Of a stretch of DNA of 64,000 bases, positions 35,442 through 44,169 are shown piece after piece (position 1 is the stretch's first letter; each line of letters opens with the position of its first letter). The translations under genes were made by a program, and so were the position numbers. The notes under the pieces are model-generated. The model had not been told where the DNA came from, did not search any database, and saw nothing but the letters and a program-made list of their open reading frames with translations. Source of the DNA: Dyadobacter crusticola DSM 16708 (GTDB taxonomy: Bacteria > Bacteroidota > Bacteroidia > Cytophagales > Spirosomataceae); NCBI RefSeq assembly GCF_000701505.1, contig NZ_JNJB01000018.1:19698-83697 (forward strand), written 5' to 3'.

Positions 35442-35937
35442 CTCCGATTTTGATATTGTTGCGTTCACTGAAACCTGCATTTACTTCTACTACATATTGA
35501 GCACTTCCATTGGAAGGAATGCCCTCGTCGGAGTAGGGTTTGGTGTTGGCAGCGATAGATATGATTTTTTTATTCTCATCCACGTAGATGATATCCAGTG
35601 GAATACTGGTGTTGTGCATCCAAAAGCTTTGCGGCTCCGACTGCTCAAAAATGAATAGCATGCCCACAGAATCCGGGATGTAGGGCCGGTACATCAAACC
35701 CTTCGCGCGTTCATTTTCGTTTTCGGCAATTTCTACATCAATCTTTTTATACTTCTGTCCATTTTTCCAGAATGTGACCTCGCCTTCTTTGACAAATGTC
35801 GGTGCATTATCAGCGGGCGCGACATTCGTTTCCTCTACTTTCGGTTTGTTCAAATACGGAGCAAGCAGGTAGGCCGCGCCGCCTAATAAGAACACGCCGA
35901 GTAAAATGTAAGCGAATATCGATTGCCGGTTTCTCAT
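35425..35937 (-). CDS. DUF192-family protein, membrane-anchored
   Basis: 170 aa. An N-terminal membrane helix (residues 7-28) and a short linker lead into the DUF192 domain at about 60-165: 'DVEIAENENERAKGLMYRPYIPDSVGMLFIFEQSEPQSFWMHNTSIPLDIIYVDENKKI'. The conserved 'GLM-R', 'MLF-F', 'FWM-NT-IPLDI-F' pattern is diagnostic. The biochemical function of the family is unknown. It lies two bases after the cysS stop and overlaps the M28 gene, so the operon is cysS-DUF192-M28. Confidence 0.9.
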   Translation of the reverse strand: MRNRQSIFAYILLGVFLLGGAAYLLAPYLNKPKVEETNVAPADNAPTFVKEGEVTFWKNGQKYKKIDVEIAENENERAKGLMYRPYIPDSVGMLFIFEQSEPQSFWMHNTSIPLDIIYVDENKKIISIAANTKPYSDEGIPSNGSAQYVVEVNAGFSERNNIKIGDAISF

Positions 35938-35939
35938 GA

Positions 35940-37442
35940 TTATTCCTCGTAAGCCCAGTCAACCCTTACTTTGGTGTCGCGGATCACAAGGCCCTGATTT
36001 TTAAAATAAGAACGGATTTCGTCAACCTTTTCGTAGTTCTGCAGCATTTTAAATTCCCGGTACAATTTCAGCATACCGTCCAGAATTGCGTACCCTTCTG
36101 CAAGCTCTTCTTTCAGGCCCAGCACATCTTCGAAAAATCTTACGAAATTATCTTTCAGGCTGTTGAAGGATTCTTCGCCGATAGCTGCCGGCTTCAACTG
36201 CCCCATATTGAGCATGTTGATGTATTTGAGCATATTAAAAAGGTTGGCGAATGCTACTGCGGTATTCAGGTCGTCATTCATAGCCGCGTAAAACCCGTCG
36301 ATTGCCTTTTGGATATCAGCTTGTTTGTTCTCGTCTACGGCAACTCCTTCCTCATGCGAATAAGTCAGCAGTTTGGCATTGCGCAATCCGTTTGCAAGTC
36401 TTTTATAGCCTTTGTGCGCAGCTTTCAGGGCCTCATTCGAAAAATCAAGCGTGCTCCTGTATTGGCTTTGCAGCATGAAAAAGCGAACTGTCATAGGGCT
36501 GTAAGCCTGATCGAGCAACTCGTGGCTGCCAGAGAAAAGCTCCGAGGGCAGGAAAGAGTTATTGAGCGACTTGGACATTTTTTGTCCGTTTACTGTCAGC
36601 ATATTGGTGTGCATCCAGTAACGCACCGGCTCTTCGCCCGTCAGCGATTTGCCTTGCGCAATTTCGCATTCGTGGTGAGGGAATTTCAGGTCCATTCCGC
36701 CGCCGTGGATATCAAACTGCTTTCCTAAGTACTTCTTGCTCATGCAGGTACATTCGAGGTGCCAGCCGGGGAAGCCCATTCCCCAGGGTGAATCCCATTG
36801 CATGATGTGTTCCGGACTTGCTTTTTTCCACAATGCAAAATCGAGCGGGTTGCGCTTTTCAGCTTGTCCGTCGAGCTCGCGGGTTTCATTCAGCAGGTCT
36901 TCTATAATGCGACCAGAAAGCTTACCATATTCATTTCCGCCAGCCTGGTATTTATTAATGTCAAAATAAACAGATCCATTCGATTCGTAAGCGGCGCCCT
37001 TTTCTATCAGTGCCTGTACTGCTTCGATCTGCTCGATCAAATGGCCGGTTGCGGTAGGTTCAATACTCGGAGGCAAAAGATTGAAAATGGCCGAAACATC
37101 GTGAAAATCGTTGGTATAGCGCTGCACGATTTCCATTGGTTCGAGCTTTTGGAGTTTTGCCATTTTCCCGATTTTGTCTTCCCCTTCGTCACCGTCGCCC
37201 ACCAAATGGCCTACGTCGGTTATGTTGCGGACGTATCTTACTTTATAGCCGATGTGGGTCAGATATCTGTAAAGGATATCGAAAGACAGGAAAGTGCGGA
37301 TATTTCCCAAATGCACATTATTATAAACAGTCGGACCGCAGACGTACATACCTACATACGGAGGAGCAATGGGCGCGAACACGTCTTTTTTTCGTGTAAG
37401 CGTATTAAATAATCTAAGCGGCTGGAAAGTTTGTGCGGTCAT
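35940..37442 (-). CDS. cysS: cysteinyl-tRNA synthetase
   Basis: Charges tRNA-Cys. 500 aa, class I. The HIGH-type motif is 'GPTVYNNVHLGNIRTF' (HLGN variant, common in this phylum). Zinc ligands appear in 'CGPTVYNN', 'WHLECTCMSKKYLG' and 'HHECEIAQ'. The KMSKS loop 'QKMSKSLNN' is present, followed by the DALR anticodon-binding domain in the C-terminal third. First in a three-gene operon with DUF192 and M28 peptidase. Confidence 0.98.
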   Translation of the reverse strand: MTAQTFQPLRLFNTLTRKKDVFAPIAPPYVGMYVCGPTVYNNVHLGNIRTFLSFDILYRYLTHIGYKVRYVRNITDVGHLVGDGDEGEDKIGKMAKLQKLEPMEIVQRYTNDFHDVSAIFNLLPPSIEPTATGHLIEQIEAVQALIEKGAAYESNGSVYFDINKYQAGGNEYGKLSGRIIEDLLNETRELDGQAEKRNPLDFALWKKASPEHIMQWDSPWGMGFPGWHLECTCMSKKYLGKQFDIHGGGMDLKFPHHECEIAQGKSLTGEEPVRYWMHTNMLTVNGQKMSKSLNNSFLPSELFSGSHELLDQAYSPMTVRFFMLQSQYRSTLDFSNEALKAAHKGYKRLANGLRNAKLLTYSHEEGVAVDENKQADIQKAIDGFYAAMNDDLNTAVAFANLFNMLKYINMLNMGQLKPAAIGEESFNSLKDNFVRFFEDVLGLKEELAEGYAILDGMLKLYREFKMLQNYEKVDEIRSYFKNQGLVIRDTKVRVDWAYEE

Positions 37443-37474
37443 TTATATGGGTACTTACTAATAAGGATTCGAAA

Positions 37475-37861
37475 TTAACGCTGGGTTTTGGCGAGCCGTG
37501 TTTCCACCCAGTCGATTATCTTTTCTGCTTCTGAAAGTCCAACGGAGGCAATCTTTGCACTTTTGCTTCCCTGATAACCCATATTAATATGCAGTATTTC
37601 GTAAGCAGTGGTAAATTTTGCTAGCAAGCTTTTGTCAACGCGACTCAGTTCATATTGATACCATTCGGCGCTTTTCGGCGTCTTCTTATTTTTCTCACCA
37701 AGAAATTCGTTCAGAGCCAACAAAATACCTGTATATGCCGTATGGCCTGCAATCTTGACATACTTCTTGTCCTGGTAGAGGCCATCCTGTTTTTTGGCAT
37801 TATTACTAAGAAAATCTTTGGCATTATCAATGTGTCTGCGTGCTTCTGAAATCGCTTCCAT
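37475..37861 (-). CDS. small helical protein, DUF5618-like (HEPN-like fold possible)
   Basis: 128 aa and entirely helical, with 'EARRHIDNAKDFLSNNAKKQDGLYQDKKYVKIAGHTAY' and 'YEILHINMGYQGSKSAKIASVGLSEAEKIIDW'. The pattern resembles the Bacteroidota-restricted DUF5618 family, which I recall as uncharacterised. The R-x-x-x-x-(N/H)-like 'RRHIDNAKDF' and the four-helix layout recall HEPN proteins, but the R-x4-6-H RNase motif is not convincing. There is a 32-bp gap to cysS downstream on the same strand, so it may belong to that transcript. It is not a clear TA component, as no nucleotidyltransferase partner adjoins. Confidence 0.6.
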   Translation of the reverse strand: MEAISEARRHIDNAKDFLSNNAKKQDGLYQDKKYVKIAGHTAYTGILLALNEFLGEKNKKTPKSAEWYQYELSRVDKSLLAKFTTAYEILHINMGYQGSKSAKIASVGLSEAEKIIDWVETRLAKTQR

Positions 37862-38057
37862 AGATCAGTATGTGTTTATAGTGAAGAGGTAAAATGGATA
37901 AGAAACAAAAATAAGAAATTACAAATGATTGATTGGCAATCACTGAGATATTGAAGTTCGCCAAAAGATGCTATTCGACTGTTTTGATTATCTTCGCTAC
38001 GTTTTTTGAATTAATAAGAAGTTTGAAACTAACTTAAAATCAATACAGTACTTATTT

Positions 38058-39005
38058 ATGAGCTTACTTACCGTAGGATCTGTTGCATTTGATGCACTCG
38101 AAACGCCGTTTGGAAAAACAGATAAAATTATCGGAGGCGCGGCCACTTACATTACACTATCCGCATCTTATTTTACAAAAGATAACAACCTGGTAGCAGT
38201 TGTCGGCGGCGATTTTCCAGCGGAAATGATCAGTCTTTTGCAGGATCACGGCATTAATACAGAAGGACTTGAAATTGTTCCGGACGGAAAGACATTCTTC
38301 TGGTCGGGCAAGTACCACGAGGATATGAACACGCGCGACACGCTTGTTACGGAGCTGAACGTAATGGAACATTTCGATCCGATTATTCCTGAATCGTATC
38401 AGGGGACCGAGTTTCTGATGCTGGGTAATACAGTTCCTGCCACGCAGCGGCTTGTCATCGAAAGAATGGCGAAACGTCCTAAGCTGATCATGCTAGATAC
38501 CATGAACTTGTGGATGAACATTGCGCTGGAGGATTTGAAGGAAACATTGAAGCTGGTGGATCTGATCACCATCAATGATGAAGAAGCGCGCCAGCTTTCA
38601 GGAGAATATTCGCTGCGCAAAGCTGCGAAGAAGATTATGGAAATGGGCCCGAAAACGTTGGTTATCAAGAAAGGAGAACACGGCGCATTGTTGTTCCAGG
38701 GCGATCGCATTTTCTTTGCACCTGCATTGCCGCTGGAAGAAGTATTCGATCCAACCGGTGCGGGAGATACATTTGCCGGCGGATTTATCGGCTACCTCGC
38801 GAGCACTGACGATATTTCATTTGAAAACATGAAACGCGGCATTATCTACGGTTCAGCGATGGCGTCATTCTGTGTTGAGAAATTTGGTACTGAGCGCCTG
38901 GTGAACCTTTCCCGTGAAGAAATCAATGCGCGGGTGCAGGAATTTGTGAACCTGAGCAGCTTCGAGATACAAAAAGTATTTAGTTTAAAGTTTATGAGTC
39001 TATAA
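38058..39005 (+). CDS. PfkB-family sugar/nucleoside kinase
   Basis: 315 aa. Ribokinase fold: N-terminal 'VGSVAFDALETPFGKTDKIIGGAATYITLSASYF' (substrate-binding GG), 'VVGGDFP', mid 'LITINDEEARQLSG', 'TLVIKKGEHGALLF', and signature 2 'DPTGAGDTFAGGFIGYLA' with catalytic Asp in GAGD. Members phosphorylate ribose, adenosine, fructose or related compounds. The lack of transporter or pathway genes beside it leaves the substrate open. It stands alone downstream of a 196-bp divergent gap and 45 bp before the GDPD gene. Confidence 0.9.
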   Translation: MSLLTVGSVAFDALETPFGKTDKIIGGAATYITLSASYFTKDNNLVAVVGGDFPAEMISLLQDHGINTEGLEIVPDGKTFFWSGKYHEDMNTRDTLVTELNVMEHFDPIIPESYQGTEFLMLGNTVPATQRLVIERMAKRPKLIMLDTMNLWMNIALEDLKETLKLVDLITINDEEARQLSGEYSLRKAAKKIMEMGPKTLVIKKGEHGALLFQGDRIFFAPALPLEEVFDPTGAGDTFAGGFIGYLASTDDISFENMKRGIIYGSAMASFCVEKFGTERLVNLSREEINARVQEFVNLSSFEIQKVFSLKFMSL

Positions 39006-39050
39006 GTAAGGATCAATTTCCGTGCTTGTAGACTCTGATTTTTCCAGGTT

Positions 39051-39857
39051 ATGATTGGCAAAAGACTGATAGTACTGTTTGTGATTTTAGGAATGGGCGC
39101 TCGCGCAAATGCGCAGTCGCCAGGTTTACCTCAGAGTAAAAATAAGACAGTCGTGATCGCTCATCGCGGTAATCACATGGAGGTACCTGAAAATACGGTC
39201 GCATCATGCCGCGAGGCCATTGAATGCGGGGCCGACTATGTCGAAGTCGACCTGCGGACTACGAAAGATGGAAAGCTGGTGTTACTGCACGACGCCAAAG
39301 TAGACAGGACTACCAACGGTACCGGCCGCATTGCAGATATGACGCTGGCCGAAGTGCGTAAGCTGCAGGTTTTTAACCGAAACAAAAGAACGCACCGGAT
39401 CCCGGAATTCAAAGAGGTACTTGCAGCCTGCAAGGGGAAGATCAACATCTATCTTGACTTCAAAGACGCCAGCACGGAAGAGACCTGGAAGCAAATCAAG
39501 GCAGCAGGAATGGAAAATCAAGTGGTAGTGTACCTGAATGACGAGCGCCAGTACCGGCAATGGAAGGAAGTTGCGCCGGCTGTTCCACTGATGACAAGTT
39601 TGCCAAACAATGTAACAAACAAAGAAGGGTTACTTGGCTTCCTGAAAAAAACCGACGTACAGGTGCTGGATAACGTGAAAGATCCTGAGCTGGTAAAGAT
39701 TGCAAACGAAAGCGGAGTGGCTGTGTGGCTTGATGTTCAAAGTCCAAACGAAGGGCCGGTTTCCTGGAAAGAAGCACTAAGTAAGGGCGTACAGGGGTTA
39801 CAGACCAATACTCCTGCGCATTTGATCAGTTTTTTAAAGGGGTCTTCTTATAAATAG
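39051..39857 (+). CDS. glycerophosphodiester phosphodiesterase family protein (secreted)
   Basis: 268 aa. A signal peptide (residues 1-22, ending 'ARANAQ') precedes the TIM-barrel GDPD core: 'VIAHRGNHMEVPENTVASCREAIECGADYVEVDLRTTKDG' with the catalytic HRG...EN...E-x-D metal site, then 'LVLLHDAKVDRTTNGTG' (second His) and 'PEFKEVLAACKGKINIYLDFKD'. Hydrolyses glycerophosphodiesters, here probably in the periplasm, releasing glycerol-3-phosphate. The 3' end overlaps the convergent 3-methyladenine glycosylase gene by 32 bp. Confidence 0.92.
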   Translation: MIGKRLIVLFVILGMGARANAQSPGLPQSKNKTVVIAHRGNHMEVPENTVASCREAIECGADYVEVDLRTTKDGKLVLLHDAKVDRTTNGTGRIADMTLAEVRKLQVFNRNKRTHRIPEFKEVLAACKGKINIYLDFKDASTEETWKQIKAAGMENQVVVYLNDERQYRQWKEVAPAVPLMTSLPNNVTNKEGLLGFLKKTDVQVLDNVKDPELVKIANESGVAVWLDVQSPNEGPVSWKEALSKGVQGLQTNTPAHLISFLKGSSYK

Positions 39858-40362
39858 GACAATCAGGCGTATGTGCGCCGGGCAGATAGCCTGTACTCAT
39901 TAGAAATTCATTGACAATTTCGCCGCCGGTAAATTTGAAAGTTTTTTTGAAAAGCTTGATCCATTCTTCTTTCGTCAAAGGGTGATTCGCTTCGATCCAG
40001 CCTTTGAAGGAGCCGAAGTCCTTTCTTAGTTCCAGAATTTTCCGTGCATTCACGATTGCGGCATTAATCTTTAACCGGTTGCGGACAATTCCCGGATCTT
40101 GCATCAATCTTTCCCGGTCGCTTTCATCATAGGCGGCTACTTTTTCGATTGAAAAATTATCGTAAGCTGCCCGAAAACTATGTTGTTTTCGGAGCATTAA
40201 AGTCCAGCTCAGGCCCGCCTGGTTGATTTCCAGCAACAATCTCCCGAAAAGCTCGTCATCGTCATCAATGGAAAAACCGTAATGATTATCATGGTATTCC
40301 TTATTTAATAAATAATCTGGCAGCTCTGAAATGTTGTTGTTGATGTAATTGCAATATGACAT
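39826..40362 (-). CDS. tag: DNA-3-methyladenine glycosylase I
   Basis: Removes 3-methyladenine from alkylated DNA. 178 aa, helix-hairpin-helix superfamily. The zinc snap ligands are retained: Cys4, His in 'YHDNHYG', and the C-terminal H-x3-C 'HTPDCP'. The catalytic Glu and base-stacking Trp fall in 'LLEINQAGLSW'. Conserved 'QDPGIVRNRLKINAAIVNAR' is the DNA-binding hairpin. 'YHDNEWG' of E. coli is 'YHDNHYG' here, so this belongs to a diverged branch, but the key residues stand. It ends inside the convergent GDPD gene. Confidence 0.93.
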   Translation of the reverse strand: MSYCNYINNNISELPDYLLNKEYHDNHYGFSIDDDDELFGRLLLEINQAGLSWTLMLRKQHSFRAAYDNFSIEKVAAYDESDRERLMQDPGIVRNRLKINAAIVNARKILELRKDFGSFKGWIEANHPLTKEEWIKLFKKTFKFTGGEIVNEFLMSTGYLPGAHTPDCPIYKKTPLKN

Positions 40363-40382
40363 TGTGCAGGAAGATTTAAGTA

Positions 40383-40838
40383 TTAAAGTATGCCTACCTG
40401 GACTTCCGTGATATTCGCGGCTGGGTTCTCAAAATCCATATTGATATAGATCTCACGATTTTGCCCGGAAGGAATCTTGTTTTCAGAACCTATCCAGGAA
40501 AACAATTCGCCGTAAACAGCGCCAAGCACGCTCCATTCTCCCTGTAATTGTTTTGAAATGCATTGAAATGGTTCAAGATTTTTTTGCCGGAATTCGGAAC
40601 CAGTGACAGGTGCTGCCGGCGTGATTGGCAATGCAATGGTCAGCTTGAAGACTGTTTCGGGGTTTCCGTCCGCACCTTCATAAATCCAGTATACGGGGCC
40701 GGTAATCTCAAAATCGTTCTTAATCGCGTCTTTATAAAGCCTCTTGGCAACTACCCGCACATACTCCGAAAGTGTGGCAAGGGAGGTTTGTGTTTCGTAA
40801 TAATGAACATACAACGACTGAATGTTTTTGATTTCCAT
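40383..40838 (-). CDS. stand-alone GyrI-like effector-binding protein
   Basis: 151 aa. GyrI/AraC-effector-binding fold: 'GPVYWIYEGADGNPETVFKLTIALPI', 'QGEWSVLGAVYGELFSWIGSE', and the closing 'NREIYINMDFENPAANITEVQVGI', which is typical of the family. Such proteins bind small hydrophobic ligands. Fused to DNA-binding domains they sense drugs, and alone they may sequester or protect. There is no DNA-binding domain here. It lies 20 bp upstream of tag on the same strand. Confidence 0.82.
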   Translation of the reverse strand: MEIKNIQSLYVHYYETQTSLATLSEYVRVVAKRLYKDAIKNDFEITGPVYWIYEGADGNPETVFKLTIALPITPAAPVTGSEFRQKNLEPFQCISKQLQGEWSVLGAVYGELFSWIGSENKIPSGQNREIYINMDFENPAANITEVQVGIL

Positions 40839-40899
40839 GGCGATACAATTTAGTTTGAGGCAAATAAAAATGGCCGGTGTGACAACCCATTGTCAGCAG

Positions 40900-41583
40900 C
40901 TAGTAAGCCGGCGAATTATTTTTTTTGCGGGTCACTTTTTGTTTAAGCCAGGGATAGCTGATGTAGAATACTTTGGTAGCGCCCATCCCGATCCCCGCGC
41001 CCATTAATACATCTGCCAGCCAGTGTTTATTGTTCAAAATACGCATAGTACCTACCGCTGTGGCAGTTCCGTACCCGCCTATACTATAAAAAACGTTTCT
41101 GTCGCCATACTCCTGATGCAGTATCTCGGCGTTTGCAAAGGCGGTAGTTGTATGTCCCGAAGGAAATGAATGGTTATCCTCTCCATCCGGCCGCGGATAT
41201 TTTACAGCACGTTTGAGACCCTGTGTTACCGCCTGTGCCCCAATATTGGAGAGTAATGCGAGTATCACCTGGTCGCCCAGCGAATGTTTTCCCTTCACAC
41301 CGGCCGACGCCAGTCCAAGGCTCACAATGCCCGGAGCGTATGGAAGAAAATCATCCGCATTGGTGTGGAATCCAGGATACTGTGAGCGGACTTCCCTTTG
41401 CAGGCTGCGACTGACCTTACCTTGCACAATGAGCCCGGCAACAGCTAGCGAAACCGGCGGAATAACGTCTCCTGCTTTTACCCGCCACAAGGTAGAATCC
41501 CGCTGCGCCCAAACTGTTTGCGGGAGCAGGTTGCAGCAAATCAGTAGGGTGAAAATCTGGATTCGAGCTGCTTTGAAGATCAT
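40900..41583 (-). CDS. PAP2-family membrane phosphatase (phosphatidic acid phosphatase type 2)
   Basis: 227 aa. A signal peptide (residues 1-26) or first helix precedes the three-part active site: 'KRAVKYPRPDG' (K-x6-RP), 'FPSGHTTTAFANAE' (PSGH) and 'GTMRILNNKHWLADVLMG' (R-x5-H-x3-D). Hydrolyses lipid phosphates such as undecaprenyl-PP or the lipid A 1-phosphate. Its start ATG overlaps the kdsA stop by four bases (ATGA), so the two are translationally coupled and an LPS-linked role is favoured. The exact substrate is not known. Confidence 0.92.
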   Translation of the reverse strand: MIFKAARIQIFTLLICCNLLPQTVWAQRDSTLWRVKAGDVIPPVSLAVAGLIVQGKVSRSLQREVRSQYPGFHTNADDFLPYAPGIVSLGLASAGVKGKHSLGDQVILALLSNIGAQAVTQGLKRAVKYPRPDGEDNHSFPSGHTTTAFANAEILHQEYGDRNVFYSIGGYGTATAVGTMRILNNKHWLADVLMGAGIGMGATKVFYISYPWLKQKVTRKKNNSPAY

Positions 41584-42392
41584 AAGATTGCCTCTCTCAC
41601 GCGCACAAGTCTTTCCAATAAACCCTCCAATTGATCCAATGGAAGCATATTTGCACCGTCGGATTTCGCTTCTGAAGGATTAAAATGAGTTTCAATGAAC
41701 AGCCCATCTGCGCCAACCGCAATCGCTGCTTTGGCGATTGTCTCGATAAGCTTCGGTTTGCCGCCGGTTATTCCGGAGCTTTGATTGGGCTGTTGCAGAG
41801 AATGGGTGCAGTCCATTACTACTGGAACTCCAAATGCAGCCATTTCAGGTAGGTTACGGTAATCCACCACTAGATCGCCATATCCAAAGCTATTGCCACG
41901 ATCGGTTAAAATCACCTGACATTCCGGATTGACTTCATGAATCTTTTCGGCAGCAAACTTCATTGAAGCGCCGGAAAGAAATTGTCCTTTTTTCACATTT
42001 ACAGCTTTCCCGGTTTGCGCTGCCGCGGCCAATAGCTCGGTTTGGCGGCAAAGAAATGCAGGGATTTGTAATACATCCACGTACTCGGCAGCCATCGCAG
42101 CCTCGTGTGATTCGTGGATGTCAGTAACAGTAGGTACTCCAAAAGTTTCACTTACTTCCCTAAGTATTTTTAAAGCTTTCTCGTCGCCAATGCCTGTGAA
42201 TGAGTCGATCTTCGTGCGGTTTGCTTTGCGGTAGGAACCTTTGAAAATATATGGTATTTGTAGCCTAGTGGTCACATTTACAATATGTTCAGCTATGCGG
42301 AGGGCCATATCGCGGCCTTCAATGGCGCACGGACCGGCCATTAAAAAAAAATGCTGAGAGTCTGTATTTTTCAGGTTCGTAATTGAAATCAT
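41580..42392 (-). CDS. kdsA: 3-deoxy-8-phosphooctulonate synthase (KDO-8-phosphate synthase)
   Basis: Condenses arabinose-5-phosphate and PEP to Kdo-8-P for the LPS core. 270 aa. 'FLMAGPCAIEGRDMALRIAEHI', 'FKGSYRKANRTKIDSFTG', 'TDIHE', 'VLQIPAFLCRQTELLAAAAQTGKAVNVKKGQF', 'LTDRGNSFGY', 'MDCTHSLQQPNQSSGITGG' and 'LFIETHFNP' are all family signatures. 'AFLCRQTELL' (Cys beside the active site) suggests the metal-dependent type. It precedes the PAP2 gene with 4-bp overlap. The rest of the Kdo pathway is elsewhere. Confidence 0.97.
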   Translation of the reverse strand: MISITNLKNTDSQHFFLMAGPCAIEGRDMALRIAEHIVNVTTRLQIPYIFKGSYRKANRTKIDSFTGIGDEKALKILREVSETFGVPTVTDIHESHEAAMAAEYVDVLQIPAFLCRQTELLAAAAQTGKAVNVKKGQFLSGASMKFAAEKIHEVNPECQVILTDRGNSFGYGDLVVDYRNLPEMAAFGVPVVMDCTHSLQQPNQSSGITGGKPKLIETIAKAAIAVGADGLFIETHFNPSEAKSDGANMLPLDQLEGLLERLVRVREAIL

Positions 42393-42557
42393 ATCTTAAA
42401 TGACTTTTAATTAAATATTTGGTGAATGTACACTTATGCGGGATGTTCTCCAGACCGGAAGAAGAATTCCAGAAATGAGCACCTGATAATGGATTGATTT
42501 ACTGCTTTTTTTATTTTGGAAGTAAAGAATGCAATAAAAAGAAGGCATTAAAAAAAT

Positions 42558-42589
42558 TTTGAAAAAGTGAACTGAAATATCTTTCTTTG
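42558..42589 (+). promoter_or_regulatory. possible promoter of acpP-fabF-rnc
   Basis: TTTG at 42558-42561 is followed after 20 bp by TTTCTTTG (42582-42589), one base off TAnnTTTG. This would start transcription about 25-30 bp before the acpP ATG. A competing TATCTTTC lies at 42578-42585. The AT-rich 227-bp gap 42393-42619 holds nothing else I can name. Confidence 0.35.
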
Positions 42590-42619
42590 TTGCGATTTTA
42601 ACCAAAAAGTGATTATAAA

Positions 42620-42856
42620 ATGTCAGCAATTGCAGAAAGAGTTAAGCAAATTATCGTCGAGAAACTCGGCGTAGAAGAGTCGGAGGTTACACCGGAAGCA
42701 AACTTCCAGAACGACTTGGGAGCGGACTCTCTAGACACCGTTGAATTGATTATGGAGTTTGAAAAAGAATTCAATCTATCTATTCCTGACGACCAAGCAG
42801 AGAACATTGGTACAGTAGGCCAAGCTGTTGCATATCTGGAAGAGAACGTGAAGTAA
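42620..42856 (+). CDS. acpP: acyl carrier protein
   Basis: 78 aa, the standard size. The phosphopantetheine attachment serine is in '[19 protein letters not shown]', and the flanking acidic helices are as in all fatty-acid ACPs. It carries growing acyl chains. It leads a compact operon with fabF (45-bp gap) and rnc, a very common arrangement. Confidence 0.98.
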   Translation: MSAIAERVKQIIVEKLGVEESEVTPEANFQNDLGADSLDTVELIMEFEKEFNLSIPDDQAENIGTVGQAVAYLEENVK

Positions 42857-42901
42857 TTCGGTCTTTAAGCCAGTTATCATCTTCAATTTCTGTCCTTTTT
42901 T

Positions 42902-44155
42902 ATGAGTTTTAAGCGAGTTGTGATTACAGGAATGGGTGCATTGACGCCCATCGGGAATGATGTTTCTACCTTTTGGACAAATCTGGTTGCGGGGGTAAGC
43001 GGCGCAGCGCCAATTACAAAATTTGATGCTGAGAAGTTTCGTACCCGTTTTGCCTGTGAAGTCAAGGGATTGGACATCAATACTTACATCCCGCGACAGG
43101 AAGCACGTAAAATGGACCCGTTTACTCAGTACGCCGTTATTGCTGCAGACGAAGCTATGAAGGACGCCGGCTTTGACGTAGATAAGCTTGATCTCGACAA
43201 AGCCGGTGTAATTTGGGGCTCAGGAATTGGAGGGCTTAAAACCTTCGAAGAGGAAGTGATGAACTTCTCTGAGAATGGAAAAACACCTCGTTTTAATCCT
43301 TTCTTTATCCCTAAAATGATCGTGGACAGTGCATCGGGAGTACTCTCGATCCGCTACGGTTTTAGAGGACCTAATTTTATCACAGTATCCGCCTGTGCAT
43401 CAGCTACCAATGCGCTGATCGATGCATTCAATTATATCAAGCTCGGTATGATGAATGTATGTATCTCAGGCGGCTCCGAAGCAGCAATTACTATTGCTGG
43501 TGTAGGAGGTTTCAATGCACTAAAAGCACTCTCCGAAAGAAACGACAGTCCTGAAACTGCATCCCGTCCCTATGATAAGGATCGTGATGGTTTTGTTTTG
43601 GGAGAAGGAGGTGCCGCTCTTATTCTGGAAGATCTGGAACATGCAAAAGCCAGAGGAGCAAAAATTTACGCTGAAATGATCGGCGCAGGTATGTCTTCGG
43701 ATGCATACCACATTACTGCACCACATCCTGAGGGGCTGGGCGCATACATGGTAATGAAGAATGCATTGGAAAACGCCGGGTTACAGCCTTCGGATATCGA
43801 CTATATCAATACGCACGGTACATCCACGCCGATCGGCGATCCCCAGGAAATCAAGGCAATTGAGACGTTCTTCGGAGAGCATGCTTATAACTTGAACATC
43901 AGTTCAACCAAGTCCATGACCGGACATTTGCTCGGAGGAGCAGGTGCGATCGAGGCTGCTGCCTGCATCATGGCAATCAAGGATCAGATTGTACCGCCTA
44001 CGATCAACCATTTTACAGATGATCCGGATATTAATCCAAGACTAAATCTTACTTTTAACAAAGCAGAAAAGCGCAAGGTAGATATCGCCTTGAGTAACAC
44101 TTTTGGATTTGGAGGTCACAATGCATCAGTCATTTTCAAAAAGTATGAAGACTGA
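42902..44155 (+). CDS. fabF: beta-ketoacyl-ACP synthase II
   Basis: A condensing enzyme elongating acyl-ACP with malonyl-ACP. 417 aa. Thiolase-fold catalytic triad: Cys in 'TVSACASATNALIDAF', His in 'YINTHGTSTPIGDPQE', His in 'STKSMTGHLLGGAGAIEAAA'. Other family marks are 'GMGALTPIGNDV' and the late 'NTFGFGGHNASVIFKKY'. Between acpP and rnc. Confidence 0.98.
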   Translation: MSFKRVVITGMGALTPIGNDVSTFWTNLVAGVSGAAPITKFDAEKFRTRFACEVKGLDINTYIPRQEARKMDPFTQYAVIAADEAMKDAGFDVDKLDLDKAGVIWGSGIGGLKTFEEEVMNFSENGKTPRFNPFFIPKMIVDSASGVLSIRYGFRGPNFITVSACASATNALIDAFNYIKLGMMNVCISGGSEAAITIAGVGGFNALKALSERNDSPETASRPYDKDRDGFVLGEGGAALILEDLEHAKARGAKIYAEMIGAGMSSDAYHITAPHPEGLGAYMVMKNALENAGLQPSDIDYINTHGTSTPIGDPQEIKAIETFFGEHAYNLNISSTKSMTGHLLGGAGAIEAAACIMAIKDQIVPPTINHFTDDPDINPRLNLTFNKAEKRKVDIALSNTFGFGGHNASVIFKKYED

Positions 44156-44169
44156 TAAACTTTCTACAA

